Below, one piece after another: positions 47,301 to 58,352 of a stretch of DNA of 64,000 bases (positions are counted from its first letter, which is position 1; every line of letters begins with the position of its first letter). The notes below the pieces were generated by a model that did no database searches, was not told the origin of the DNA, and worked only from the letters and a program-made list of their open reading frames with translations. The position numbers and the translations under genes were made by a program. Source of the DNA: Phorcus lineatus (taxonomy: Eukaryota > Mollusca > Gastropoda > Trochida > Trochidae). The DNA is taken from assembly GCA_921293015.1 (NCBI GenBank), contig OV121097.1, positions 27,749,429-27,813,428 of the forward strand. Direction: 5' to 3'.

Positions 47301-50300
47301 CTACCTTCACAGACTTCTCACTACCATAGAAATCAGCCAAATGGGCTAAGGCATCATCAGATGATGATGTAGCTGCTCTCACCAAATTAGGATCAAATAC
47401 TTGTGAGAAATCCCTGAGGATTTGTCTGTCATCTTGCTGAAATCTAGATCTCATGTTTTTGCAAATGTTCTTGATATACTCCTGTCGAAGCCCTTTGAAT
47501 TCGCTATCCATGGAACTTCTGTGAGTAAGCTTGTCTTCACCATAGAATGTATCCCCATCTTTCATGGTAATTTTCTCCTTTATGTCTGCAAGTGCTTGTC
47601 CATCAGTTTCCTCCATTGACTGCAGTTTCTCAAGGGTTGAATCAATCAAAGGCTCAAATTCACTCAACAGCAAGTTTTTCTTTTGTAGTTCAGTGCTCAA
47701 AATGGCTAGTTCTGTATGTACATCTAACATGAACGCCACAGTCAGGAGAACTTTATAGTCACTGAAATATTTGAATAGTCCCTTTGCAGATGGATTCTTC
47801 TCTTCTGCAAATTTGGAGAGTGTTGCTAATACTGAAGAATAGCATTCAAACACAGCCTCAACTGCAGACTTCAAACCAAGCCATCTAATTGAGTGTGCTT
47901 CCTTGATTGTCAGTTCAGGTTCATCTAAAAGTTTCTGAATCTTTTTCAGTGTAATTGTTCTATTACTTGAGCCATTTATGAAGAAATACAAGCTGTTAAA
48001 TTTCTCTCTGAATTTAAGCAAGTAATCCATTTTCTTGATAGCATCTACACATGCTAAATTCAATCTGTGAGCAACACAGTGAGTTTGTACACAGAACGGA
48101 GAATGTTTGGCTTGCATCTGTTTTCCGACTCCTGTGCGCTTCCCCATCATAACTGCAGCACCATCTGTAGCTAGGGAAGTACACTTATTCAATTCTAGTC
48201 CCATTTTTCTGAATTCCGATACAACCCCACCGACCACTGTGTGGGCACAGCCATCATCTAGATGTGTGTTACACAAAAAAGATGTGAGTGCTTCACCGTG
48301 TTTTATGTATCTAACGCACACAGACAATCGTTTGTCAACAGTTATGTCTGTGCTTTCATCAAGCATAATAGCAAACACATCTGATTTTTTTATATCAGTA
48401 ACAACATGTGTAGTCAGTACTTGTGATATACAATGTTGAATATCAGATATTGTGTCCCAGCTCAAGTTTCTGTACTTGACATCAAGTCCATTCATTCTTT
48501 GGAGATCCAACAAGTCATTTATTCGAACTGAGGGAGTTTCACAGTAAGCAGAATAATATACAGTATTAAACAATATTTTCTCATTTTGTGAAATTGAACT
48601 AATGTTTTGGTCATCGTCACATTCATTTTCAGTACAGTCTACTTCAGCAGTGTTTTTTTCACATGCGTGTTTATGTTCAATGCCATCTCTATGGCGAGTT
48701 ATGCTCGACATTTGAATGTTATTTGTACCCTCGTGGGACCACACATTTGTGAGCTGAAGGGATACTTGATATTTTCTACATATGTTACAGTTCATAACCA
48801 TCTGCCCTTGTTTATCGCAAAATTCAAGCCATGGGAACTTGTTTTTCCATTCAGTCATCGTCTTTTTTGAGACCCTTTCTCCGGTATGCCGTCTTTTCTG
48901 GTAATTATGGTGGACATTTTCTAAAATGTTATTGATGATACTGGTTGCTATTTGTTTTGATTCTTTGCCTTTATTTTCAATGTATGAAAATAATGTGTTT
49001 GTTTGTGGTTTGGAAACAGTAGTCTTCCTCCCTCGTTGCTGTGAGGACGCCATATTTCAACAAATACGTAAAGGCCAAGTTCGAGTGGTAACAATAGTCT
49101 CAATATTGGGAGTACTGCAGTTTAGTTATAATTATCACCAACCCTTACGCTAGACAAACTAACCCTAAGAGATTGTCGTGAAGGATCAAGCGTTAAATAT
49201 GATAGTCTACAGATATCTTAGGGCCAAAGAATACAGTGTAACTTAAATCCAAGGGATAATTAGCATGAATAATAACGCAGTCAACTGTAGGTAAAAATAG
49301 TCATACTATTTTCACCACTCGAACTTGGCCTTAGTCACATGGTAATAAACTCCTAACTGTGCCGTTAATCAAGTCATGTTTGCTGTATAGGCATCACTTT
49401 CGCGTAACTGACACTGCCTGAGAGTAAGACGTTTTAATGTTGACGATTGCTGTTCTAAAAATAGATGAGAGGATGATATCGGCTCTGAAAATTTCGGGCA
49501 ATAAATAACAAGTACGCAAGTTTGGACTCTTAATTGCTTTGTGTACGCATGATGATGGGAGTTGTTTGAGTTTTTGAAAAATTGTTAGCGTACTTGTACG
49601 CAATAAACTTCAAATGAATTGGGTTTTCACAAAATTATTTGCGTAAATTACGCAAGTACGCAGCTTATCTGTAGCTCTGTATAAGGTAATGCAATGTCTT
49701 CGAATAAATAATTATTTTTTTCAACATATTATTTTTTAAAAAACACTTACCTAAAAATCTGGAATCCAGGTAACGAGTGACCACTTTGTTTCCTTTCCAA
49801 TATCTAACATGAAGATCCATTTGTTTTTTCTGATTCTTGTGATTGAGACTCTCATCAAATAGGATAACAAACGGACTCTTAACATCATAAATCAGAGACT
49901 TCTTGAAAAATGGAGCAATTCCAAAAGTACTCAGATAGGCAGTTTTTCGTTCGCCACAAGAGAATTTCCTAGCTATGTCGCTATCCGGAAACATCCTTTG
50001 AAACACCTGTTTTGTGTTTTCATTTGACTTGTACGAATGATGTTCCGTGATTGATTTCAACGTCCACACTATTTCCGCTGAAGCCACAGAATTTCCAACC
50101 GTAAATTCTGATACACTGCCAGTGCCACTAGCAGTTGCGGTCACAGTCGGCAGTGGAGGTGGTAATAGTAACTGTAACGGAGCGTCTTCAGTTGAGACAG
50201 GCACACTAGTATTCTGCTCACTACAAGCGTCCGATTTTGAAGAAAAGAAACTGTTCATCCCAAAGCGGACACTGCCGCTGGCAGCACAGCTTTTGTGCTT

Positions 50301-50459
50301 TTCGCTTCGTGCATGGGATTTTAGCGCACATTCGCCCATCTTCCCCAAGAATAGTTGCTTCTTGCATGCTGAACAGAAAGCAAAATGTTTGTCACTTTTG
50401 ACTTCCTTCACCCACTGGTATTTTTTGGTCCATTGAATATTGAAAATCGTTTTCCCCAT
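44342..50459 (-). CDS. hAT transposase-like protein, two exons, 769 aa, open
   Basis: Exon 1 is 50459-49751 (donor G-GTAAGT) and exon 2 is 45942-44342 (acceptor TCCTAG); the phase-1 junction restores RFLG-HATADDMMQHF. Exon 1 has a BED-like finger (FCSACKKQLF, LKSHARSEKH), a Ser/Pro/Thr-rich spacer, FGIAPFFKKSL and the first acidic site in VILFDESLN. Exon 2 has QISMDGPNVNWSFL (second acidic site), INIGSCGLHIMHNSFKSG, DSPARKEDYLKFS, FVAHRWLENVP, and GQAQVERGFSVNKEVEVENL with the catalytic E. A Lys/Glu-rich coiled coil follows. It contains every motif expected of an active hAT enzyme. The intron now holds a different, nearly new hAT copy, so expression needs a 3.8-kb intron to be removed. It may be an active element or a retained, domesticated gene. 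Confidence 0.87.
46828..49053 (-). CDS. hAT transposase, 741 aa, intact (copy 2)
   Basis: Identical to the protein at 118-2343 except R523 in place of Q523 (one A-to-G change in the codon at 47485-47487). It has the same BED-like finger, the same DEST, ATDG and CERSFS motifs and the same start. The intact frame and the near absence of differences imply that both copies moved recently from one active source. Antisense ORFs over it mirror those of copy 1. Confidence 0.95.
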   Translation of the reverse strand: MASSQQRGRKTTVSKPQTNTLFSYIENKGKESKQIATSIINNILENVHHNYQKRRHTGERVSKKTMTEWKNKFPWLEFCDKQGQMVMNCNICRKYQVSLQLTNVWSHEGTNNIQMSSITRHRDGIEHKHACEKNTAEVDCTENECDDDQNISSISQNEKILFNTVYYSAYCETPSVRINDLLDLQRMNGLDVKYRNLSWDTISDIQHCISQVLTTHVVTDIKKSDVFAIMLDESTDITVDKRLSVCVRYIKHGEALTSFLCNTHLDDGCAHTVVGGVVSEFRKMGLELNKCTSLATDGAAVMMGKRTGVGKQMQAKHSPFCVQTHCVAHRLNLACVDAIKKMDYLLKFREKFNSLYFFINGSSNRTITLKKIQKLLDEPELTIKEAHSIRWLGLKSAVEAVFECYSSVLATLSKFAEEKNPSAKGLFKYFSDYKVLLTVAFMLDVHTELAILSTELQKKNLLLSEFEPLIDSTLEKLQSMEETDGQALADIKEKITMKDGDTFYGEDKLTHRSSMDSEFKGLRQEYIKNICKNMRSRFQQDDRQILRDFSQVFDPNLVRAATSSSDDALAHLADFYGSEKSVKVVEGDMQQGYDETVTVVQPILNRTELMNEWPRLRAMMKGAYCNYEFSQVCRTVINVHSSLLPNCGILAKIGLCMTITSVECERSFSAQNRLKSKYRSSISNEKLDTLLKIKMLGPQMTTFDCSPAVQIWLKKKRRRKSRLTADFKARPVKLRRVSPEC
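49071..49332. repeat. Internal inverted repeat in the hAT 5' region
   Basis: AAGGCCAAGTTCGAGTGGT (49071-49089) is exactly complementary to ACCACTCGAACTTGGCCTT (49314-49332), 224 bp apart, just upstream of the transposase ATG. One arm is also visible in copy 1 at 82-100. Possibly a promoter structure or a protein-binding pair. Confidence 0.8.
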
Positions 50460-50930
50460 AATGACATCGAAAATTCCTTAGCGTTCCGCCATATTGGTTC
50501 TAACACTGTAAACACGTGTGCAAAACTCATTCGCACCAAGTCGGAAGAAGAATGCCAGCCTACATGGTAACATCGGCTGGCACCGTTAGGCAGAACATCA
50601 TTCGCAACGGAAATTCCCGAAGATTTGCGAAGAATGTGCCGAATGGCAAAGGGAGGTAACTCCGAATCGGAAATATAATCAAAACGAAACTACAACGTTA
50701 CGAGATTGGCGGAAGCAGAAATTCCATTCTTTATTTTGCAAATAAATGGAAAAAAAGTAATAATAACAACATATTGATAATCAGATTACACTTTTGGAAG
50801 TTTATTAAATTCCAGGCCTTTTCAAGGCGTTTGGTTCATTTTCCAGGCCTTTTCAAGGCAATATTGGATTTAAGGTCTTTTTAAGCCAAACATCCACATT
50901 CCAGGCTTTTTCAGGCCCGTGCGAACCCTG

Positions 50931-51070
50931 TATATAGGTTGATCAACGTATCAGAGAGTACACGCCTTTGTTTCTTCAATTTCTTTCTGGTCACAGTGTT
51001 TTTTTGTCCTGGAATTATTCTAGACACATCATCTCGCTCAAAGAATGCACAAATCAGTAGAAATCATGAA
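50931..51070 (-). pseudogene. Displaced fragment of the basic coiled-coil gene
   Basis: The minus strand reads CAFFERDDVSRIIPGQ, then KKLKKQRRVLSDTLINLY without a stop. I read this as the continuation of the protein whose N-terminal part is at 55392-54677; the 3.6-kb inverted-repeat insertion separates the two. It ends at the terminus of the hAT element at 50930. Confidence 0.55.
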
Positions 51071-54000
51071 AAACCCGGACATTTTCGATAACAGACAAAT
51101 TTGGTTTTTAAATGGTCCCTTTAGCAGTGCTGATGAACCATGAAAAACCCAACCAAAATCAACCATGGGCAACATGTATTTTTGGGGCAAAAACCTTAAA
51201 AAATAAGGGAAATTAGGAATTATTTATTTAAAAATATATGTATTGCAGGAAAAACTTTTGAATTGGCTAGAATGATAGATGGTGCAACATTACATGATTC
51301 CCAAGTTCATTTCTGTTGTAGATTTAACGCCATGTCTGTTTTGGGGTGAAAAAGCATAAAAAATGAAAGAAAATTGGAATATTTTATGAGAAGTATTCAT
51401 GTTGAAAAATAAAATGTTGTAGTGATTAGAATGATAGATCATGCAATATTACATACTTTTAAAGATCATTTATGCTCATGGTTTAACATCATGTCTTTTT
51501 TTTTGGTAAAAAATATGAAACATCAAAGAAAATTGGAACATTTAAAAAAAACGTTTATTTATTGAACAAAACACTTATGTGCAATTAATTTAAGATCTAG
51601 CAACAGGACATACCTCCAAAGGCTATTATTACTATTGTCTGCATAACATGTCTTTTTTTAGAGGGGTTGATATAAAAAAATAGGAATCCTTTTACGAAAA
51701 ATATACATTTGTATTTGTTGAAAAATATACTCTTTATTGACATTTCTAGATTACTTTGCATCAGAAATAAGTATTCTTGAATTCACTGCCCCTGACTGAT
51801 CTTCAAAAATGTCTGAATTTCAGATTTATATGAGTCAATTTTCACAATCTCTAGGTATCTCTTATCAAATATTTTTTTAATTTTCAAAATGGAATTAAAG
51901 CTATTCATATGCACATTTTATATTGAGGCACTGAAAAATGTGATTATCCTTCTAAAACCACCAGCATGACAGTTTTCCGGTTCAGATTTCTAAGGCTTTT
52001 CCTGAACTTGAATCTGTAAACTATTCTTAGATATTGTAAATAACTGATGATAAGTATATAGCAATATAGATATACTTGTTATCTACCCCATGCTACAAAT
52101 AGAGAATCTCACCCAAGTGTTTTCTGATATCGGATATATCAACACGTTTCTATAAAAGTTGCTTCGGATATTTTTACTTTTATAGACTCGTGTTGATATA
52201 TTTGATATCAGAAGACACGAAGGTAAGATTATGTTTATCATCCAAAATCATTTTTCATTTCGATTCCGTGTAAAATGTATATTTCTGAACACTGCATTCC
52301 TCTTAGACTCTCATTGCGGTGAAGTCATATCACTGACGTCGGCATGCTTATGAGGTCATAGCATTGTCATGTCATTACTTGATGATGCAAAACAATTGTG
52401 ATGTCATGAATTTGACTGTAACAGGGCTTTGTTCAAAATCTACTGTCAAAACAATATCTACTAGGAAATATCCCTTGATTTTTCAATGAGCGATATCTCC
52501 TGTAGAACACAAGTTTTGGATGATAAAATACAGTTTTTGACAGAGGGTACATTGTCACTTGTCTTTCACAAAGCATACAAAACAGTTTCATCAGATACAG
52601 ATTATTCATTATTCTAACAGGGTTAATAACATTGCACTTGTGATAATGTTTTTCGAAGAATGAAATATTCTAACTTTTTTCCTGGATCCATTAAAATTTC
52701 ATATAATGGTAAAGACATTGATGATTGTCCAGAATCTGCAGAGAATCGTGTACATAAAGGTACTATAGCACGCTTTTTCGCTTCAAATTGGCTCTTTTAA
52801 GGCAAATGATTATATAGGCACTTACTTATGCTTTCAATCGAAGCAGTAAAATACTTATTATTCTTTACAACTGACCTGTAATCAACATTGAAAACATTTA
52901 AGACAGCTGAAGTCGGCTTATAGAGATATTTGAATCTATGGTCAGCTGTGCAATAAAAAATATGAAAAGTTGAACAGCTGAAAACGGCTAAACTAATAAT
53001 GTGTGTAGCTTTGGAATTATTTAAACTCTGAACTGAGAATAAGGGATGAAATATTGTATATTAAAGCAATCTTATAACATAATCAATTTTAAAAATGTAG
53101 TATAAGCATTGTAAATGGATTATGATCGTTAGTAATCGAGAGATATTCATTATCTGTGCATTTGTTGTTTATACGAAATATTGGCGTGCACTTATGCCTT
53201 TAATACTCCATTAGATGCGAAGCACTGAGCACACCGGAGGGAATATCTCCCTGCTTGTTAGATTCACAAATGATGCTGAGAGACGTATGCCTTTCACAGG
53301 ATTAACAAATTATCAGTTTCTCTAAACTATCATACCTTTTCAAATTATTTGAGTGATACTCAGTCAACCATGCATGCTTTGAGTTAAAAAAAATTGAGTT
53401 CAGCTGTAAGGTCTCATTTAATGATAAATGGGGTTCAACCGTTGAAAGACGCTTTGAGATTCATGGTTCTGTAAAAAGCAATTAAAATTTAAGAACATTT
53501 GATAATTGATATGGGGAAAATTATTGACATTTTTGTAGTTTTATTAATCTAAGCAATATGTTCAACATAGAATATTTAATCGTAAATTCTTAGTGTTAGA
53601 TAAATACTGATAGCATTTTTATTATATGTCAGAGCTGATTTGTGCATTTATTAGCAGATCCTAATTAACTTTTGAGATGACGAAGGCCCTGGGCCCATGA
53701 GTTATGAAATTAGTGGGACATTAAATTTTGTCAATGTAGGTTGGTCATTATAAAATACAAGCCTAGGGAGATAAATTTACAGTTAAATGAAAATCATTAA
53801 ATTTCTGTTTATATTTTAATATACATATTTTTTTTGTAACTTTGCATGAATAACCCAAATTGGTATTGTCTAAAGCCGAAATTGACTGACAGAAATATCT
53901 ATAGTTATAACTTATTTATTCTCTAGTTACTATTTTTAGCATTGGAAAGATTAATATATTCAATATAATATTCAAATTTGAGTTGATGTTAACTTCAAAT

Positions 54001-54650
54001 GATCGTAAAAAAGTATCAATCAACAGACGCTTCTTCATAAGAAATAAGTCAGCGAGAAAATAGTATCAGTAGGATGGCATGCTTAGCCTTTTTAGAGGTG
54101 TGTGAACTTATTTGCCCCAATTTATCTATTCAATGTTTCAAAGGAAATTGAATAGATAAATCATATGCTTTAACTTTTTTCTTATAATTACATTAGTAGT
54201 TCATAATAATTTCTCGTAGAAAAGGCTTTTATGAAGATGAAGTAGTCGATTTACAAAGTTAAAATATAGATAATTTAAGCACGAAAAATATGATTATTTG
54301 ATGGTATCTGCATAGACAAAAGCATTTAGCTAACTGTCAAAATACTTTTCCATAAAAAATATTCACAATTTTCATTTTAAAAGTCATAAAATACCGCTTC
54401 TAAACTTTTGTTGTCAACAACAATGTCGGCCATTTTGGCAGTTGCCATGAAGGGAGATAACTCTGGCGATACTAGTCACAACTTATCTTTTATGGAGAGG
54501 CTTCTGCACAACTTTTAGGTACATTTTCAAGAGGCCATAACTATTTTTGCCCATGGTTGATTTTGGTTGGGTTTTTTTCAGAGGGTAAGGGACATGTAAT
54601 CTTTCATTTTTTCAAGTCATTTGTCTGTTATCGAAAATGTCCGGGTTCAC
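51071..54650. mobile_element. 3.6-kb inverted-repeat element, non-coding
   Basis: ACCCGGACATTTTCGATAAC plus AGACAAAT at 51071 is repeated in inverse at the right end (54617-54650). ACCCAACCAAAATCAACCAT is found near both ends in opposite orientation (51140 and 54550), so the ends are about 100-bp interrupted inverted repeats. The interior is AT-rich, with stretches of similar phrases (GAAAATTGGAA, ATGATAGAT) suggesting old internal duplication, and no protein motifs on either strand. It is probably a non-autonomous DNA transposon of unknown family. Confidence 0.65.
52118..52217. other. Long imperfect hairpin
   Basis: The 42-base arms 52118-52159 and 52176-52217 pair with about five mismatches (TTCTGATATC, ATATATCAACACG, CTATAAAAGT on one side), around a 16-base loop. 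An RNA copy would fold into a stem the size of a microRNA precursor. It may equally be a tiny palindromic transposon. Confidence 0.7.
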
Positions 54651-54676
54651 TTAAATTTTGGGAAATTTCGACTGGC

Positions 54677-55392
54677 CTAATGGTGAAGAGACAAGGCACA
54701 TCTCCGTCGCAATCTTGTTCCTGCAAACATTCCAACATCAGATACAAATTTTTGCCGAAATTTGTATTTCTTCAAGATTCCGCCAGCAGCAACTTCGGCT
54801 ATTGATCTTTTGCCATCTTTGTAATTGTGTTTCATCTGACCCATTAGAAAGAAGTGATATGCCAAGGTTTTGCGTAGAGTTTTCTTGCTGTCAGTATTTT
54901 GGCTTCGGAGAATTGTTTTAGTCTTTTTTATTGGTGTACCTTCCAGCTTGACTTGTTCTCTCTGTAATCTCTTCCTATACATAGCTGAACGTTTCCTCTC
55001 AAGCTCCAACTGTTTTTCGAGGACAGACATCTTTCGATGTAACTTCGACTTCTGTCGATTTCGATTTCTCAATGACTGTCTCTTCTGTCGTGACCCACTT
55101 GGCTGGGGATCTCTAACAGGTGGTAGCACTGGTATGTTTGGAGATCCTGGGGGAGTGAGCAAATTTTCAGTCGATTTCTGTCTCTTCTTAACTTCTTGTT
55201 TATATTTGCGCCATTGTCTTTTTTTTTTTCGGTGCTCCCTCGCAGACATATCTTTTACTTGTTTCTTCTTTCCTATTTCTTTGTCTATTTTGTACTTAGC
55301 TTTCTCTCTCTGCAAATAGATTTTTCTTCTTTCAGGATCTGCATCTCGTTTCTGTCGGTAGCGCCATTGTTTCTCGGCGGCTGACAATGCCA
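54677..55392 (-). pseudogene. Basic coiled-coil TE-type protein, truncated
   Basis: The likely start is MALSAAEKQWRYRQKRDADP at 55392, just after an acceptor (TTATTTCAG), so a 5' exon lies upstream. The protein is strongly basic: DADPERRKIYLQREKAKY, AREHRKKKRQWRKYKQEVKK, a TPPGSP motif, a second coiled coil (LEKQLELERKRSAMYRKRL) and TLAYHFFLMGQMKHNY. This family of unknown function is repeated in marine invertebrate genomes. The frame ends at 54677, close to the inverted-repeat insertion, and a plausible continuation is at 51070-50931. I infer DNA or RNA binding from the charge only. Confidence 0.65.
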
Positions 55393-56569
55393 TTATGTCT
55401 GAAATAAAGGAAATCACAATGATTTTTGAGGATATAATCCAACAATATGAGTATCTAAAATTTGTTTGTAGTGTGCCCAACGATTTTACATACAAACATC
55501 GAACTGAGACAATTCAGTAATGTTCTACTCTTCTCAAAGCATCTGGATATTATATATTCCATGAACGGGTTTAAGAAATAACATTTCTTTAATTTACATG
55601 CTATAGTTTCTTCAGAAACATTGATAGGAATGATGATGCTTTAGATATTAGAGTTTATATCTAATTCTGTCCTGTTACTTCTGTTTCTTTCCTGTTACTA
55701 TTTTGTTAACTGATGTAGAAATATATCAATATTTTTAAATTTGTGTTGTTAAATGGGCTAGAAGCAGCATTACAAATAAATTTTTTTTATCAAATTTGTA
55801 GGGGAGAGCGGGGTCAATTGTAACAGTTTTTACAAAACTTGTTGTGTTATGAAAGTAGTACACATATCACCAAATCATTCGGTACCATCTGGTAAATTGA
55901 CATCTCGGCTGTAAATTACAGTGTCTCTAAAGGTTCAATATCACATCGTTACACAGTTATTTCAGGTTACATGCAGTCACTCCAAGTGTTACAATCGACC
56001 CCTTCCAAGGGGCAATTGTAACAGGTGAGTGGGGCAATTGTAACACAAGACTCATAATATTTGAAAGCTCTTTTATTTTTCAATACAATCAAACAAAACA
56101 TGAACAAATAGCAAAAAAAGTAAATGGTCATACAATCTTCGTCATCATTGACATTTTTTATGTATTTTGTGCCTTTAACAGGCAACAAATACATTAAAAG
56201 GAACGATACCAACACTGTTCACCCTTGAAATTATTTTTTGCATAAAGTTTCATAATTGGGGTTTAATTAGAAACAAAATGTCCAACTTCACGATAAATAG
56301 TCCAACAGCATGGTAAACAACCAAGAACTCCATTCGGCTCTGATGAGTACAAATGCAGTAAAGCAGTTTTTTCCCAAAAAACTGTATCAACAGAAAGAGG
56401 AAATAATGCAAATGAATTTTTTATACCAACATTTAAAGCTTATAAAGAACTCTCAAGAGAGCTTCAACGACTAAGAAATTCTTCATGTGGCGTTGTCAGA
56501 AAATATATTAAGTAAACTCCAAAAGTTTGCATAACGCTGTCAACACATAACACTGAACTAGAGGCATCT

Positions 56570-58347
56570 TCAACAATCCTCATCATCCGATTGACAGTTT
56601 TGGCAAATGTAAAAACCTTGTTTTGGCGTGCAGTCTTCATGAGCCCAAAACTTACACGATGAACACTGCAACCATTCTTCGCCTGGGAGACTATTTGTGA
56701 AACTGTCACAACACACTAAGCAAATGTTCATTTCCGAATCTGAATCGTCTTCATACTGGACTGTTTTCTTCTTTTTGAACGTCAAACGTTTCGGTTTCGG
56801 TTTCTTTTTCTCTTTAGCCTGCAGCTTTTCTTCCGTCAATTTAGCTTTGACAGGTGTATCGGTAAGTATTTCAGATTTTTTTCTTTTTCGGCCGCCTTTT
56901 TGTTGTTTTCGAGGTCCTGCTTTAGGGAACGGTTTGACTGCTACTGGAGAGAACTGAGAGCCATCAGTATCAGGACCAGTTTCTTGTCGGGTCGAAGTTC
57001 CAGGGCCAGTTTCTTGTCGGATCGAAGTTCCAGAAGTTCCAGGACCAGTTTCTTGTAGGGTCGAAGTTCCAGGACCAGTTTCTTGCTGGTCGATACTGCA
57101 GGAACTGCTGACGGGTCAACACGGTCAGTAACCTGAGATGGAGCATACTCTATTTCTTGAAATACATCCCGATTGAGAGGAACAATTCCAGTACATCGAA
57201 ACCCTGAGATCACATTGTTTTGTGTAATGGCTAAGGGGAGAGCTTCTCGGAGAATTTCTGGAATGTTGTAAATGGTCATCGTTTGACCAGGATGATTCAT
57301 CATCCATGAATCACAACATCTGCCTGTTGCTCTTTTCAAGGGTCCGAAGACTGTTCTGTCCAGAGGTTGTAGCTTATGGGATGTGTGCGGCGGTAGTGAC
57401 AAAAGTACAATGCCCTTGTCCTTACAGAAATCCAGTGACTTTATCGATCTGTGGGATTCGTGGTTATCCAATATGAGAAGAACCGGCTTTTCGAGGCTTG
57501 GTTTCGTGTGTTTGTGGAAATGCATCAAGAATACAAGAAAGTCATCTTCTTGCATCCAGCCGGATCCATTTGCAGTTCCCGTACAGCCAGGAGGTCCATC
57601 TCTTATGAAATGATCTTTAAAGTTCTTCCTTGGGAAAATCAGCATTGGAGGTATGCTGTTTCCCGTTGCATTAATGGCAACTGCACACGTCACCAGAGTC
57701 CCCCTTTCCTGAGAGGTAAGAGCCCCAACCTGCTTTGTCCCCTTCTCCGCAACGATATGGCTTGGGCGTTGTACCGTGGTGATGCCTGTTTCATCCATGT
57801 TGTAGATGTCATGTGGCGGGAATTGAAATCGACCCAGCACGTTAGAAAGATTGTCAAAGAATTCACTGACAGTAGTTTTGTTGAATGAAGTAGCCCGAGC
57901 CAGACTTGTTGCTTGGGGCTTCCTCAACGTCAGTGTGCTGTTACGCTTCATAAATCCAGTAAACCAGTCTCTGCCAGCCATCTTGCTTTCATTCCATGCA
58001 TCAGGATACCATAACTTATGTTTCACTGCACACTCGTAGGCTAGTTGCCGCACATCTTTTGGAGTTAAACCATAAAAGATTTCAGCAGCACTTTTCAAAT
58101 ATTTCACAAGTATTCTTTCATTTTCACTTGAAAATACTCTATTATGAGGATTATATCCAAATCTATGTGACTTGTCACTGCTATCCACATCAGCTTTTTT
58201 GCAATATCGTGCCAAGGTAACATGACACAGATCAAAGTCTTGGGCTGCACTCCTAACAGATCGACCCTGATCAACAGCCTGTTTTGCTAATGCCAGATTA
58301 TGTAGGCCTTTCCCTCTATCTGTGGTCCTTTTCCTGTCTCGCACCAT
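56570..58347 (-). CDS. pogo-like transposase with C-terminal PHD-like finger, one frameshift
   Basis: The N-terminus is a pipsqueak-type helix-turn-helix (LALAKQAVDQGRSVRSAAQD, VTLARYCKK), then a CENP-B-type DNA-binding region (LTPKDVRQLAYECAVKH, WFTGFMKRN). The DDE_1 core has IYNMDETGI, LLILDNHESHRS and LQPLDRTVFGPLK, the three acidic residues giving DDD. ATG 58347 gives the standard start. The frame from the ATG runs to 56941. Near 57100 the frame changes by one base at the start of a tandem repeat. In the alternative frame it continues SIDQQETGPGTS, repeated, then QFSPVAVKPFPKAGPRKQQK, a basic linker, and a PHD-like finger (CLVC, EEWLQCSSCKFWAHEDC, CQNC) stopping at 56570. Homologues of this type often end in such a finger. 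So this copy probably has a single recent indel. Confidence 0.85.
56963..57100 (-). repeat. 24-30-bp coding minisatellite in the pogo gene
   Basis: Four to five units of AGTTCCAGGACCAGTTTCTT plus a short variable end (plus strand) encode repeated QETGPGTS in the frame that leads to the PHD-like finger. In the frame read from the ATG the same repeats give KKLVLEL. Unit length varies by multiples of three except at the frame change near 57100. Confidence 0.82.
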
Positions 58348-58352
58348 GCTGT

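Larger units (their letters stand above)
46201..49679 (-). mobile_element. hAT transposon, copy 2, complete, 3479 bp
   Basis: Termini are CAGAGCTACAGATAA (46201) and TTATCTGTAGCTCTG (ending 49679), a 15-bp perfect inverted repeat. TATAAGG flanks both ends (46194-46200; 49680-49686), a 7-bp match that may be a worn 8-bp duplication. The 5' region 49171-49679, absent from the window for copy 1, contains repeats of the motif TACGCAA or ACGCAAG (near 49512, 49548, 49595, 49645). Positions 46201-49170 align without gaps to 2970-1. It is inserted in the intron of the 769-aa hAT gene, on the same strand. Confidence 0.95.
42303..50930 (-). mobile_element. hAT transposon with two later hAT insertions
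   Basis: The complement of the right end is CAGGGTTCGCACGGGCCTGA, a common hAT terminus, followed by repeats of AAAAGGCCTGGAA. The left end CATGGTTCATACAGCTGC with TTAAGGCCTTTTTAAG just inside is a diverged counterpart. No clear target duplication is seen. The element contains an open two-exon transposase gene (50459-44342). A complete hAT (46201-49679) lies in the intron of that gene, and a deleted hAT (42656-43989) in its 3' flank. Confidence 0.6.

Noticed and set aside
49151-49170. Telomere-like AACCCTAA
   Set aside because: A single occurrence inside the hAT 5' region, also in copy 1 at 1-20; no tandem array.
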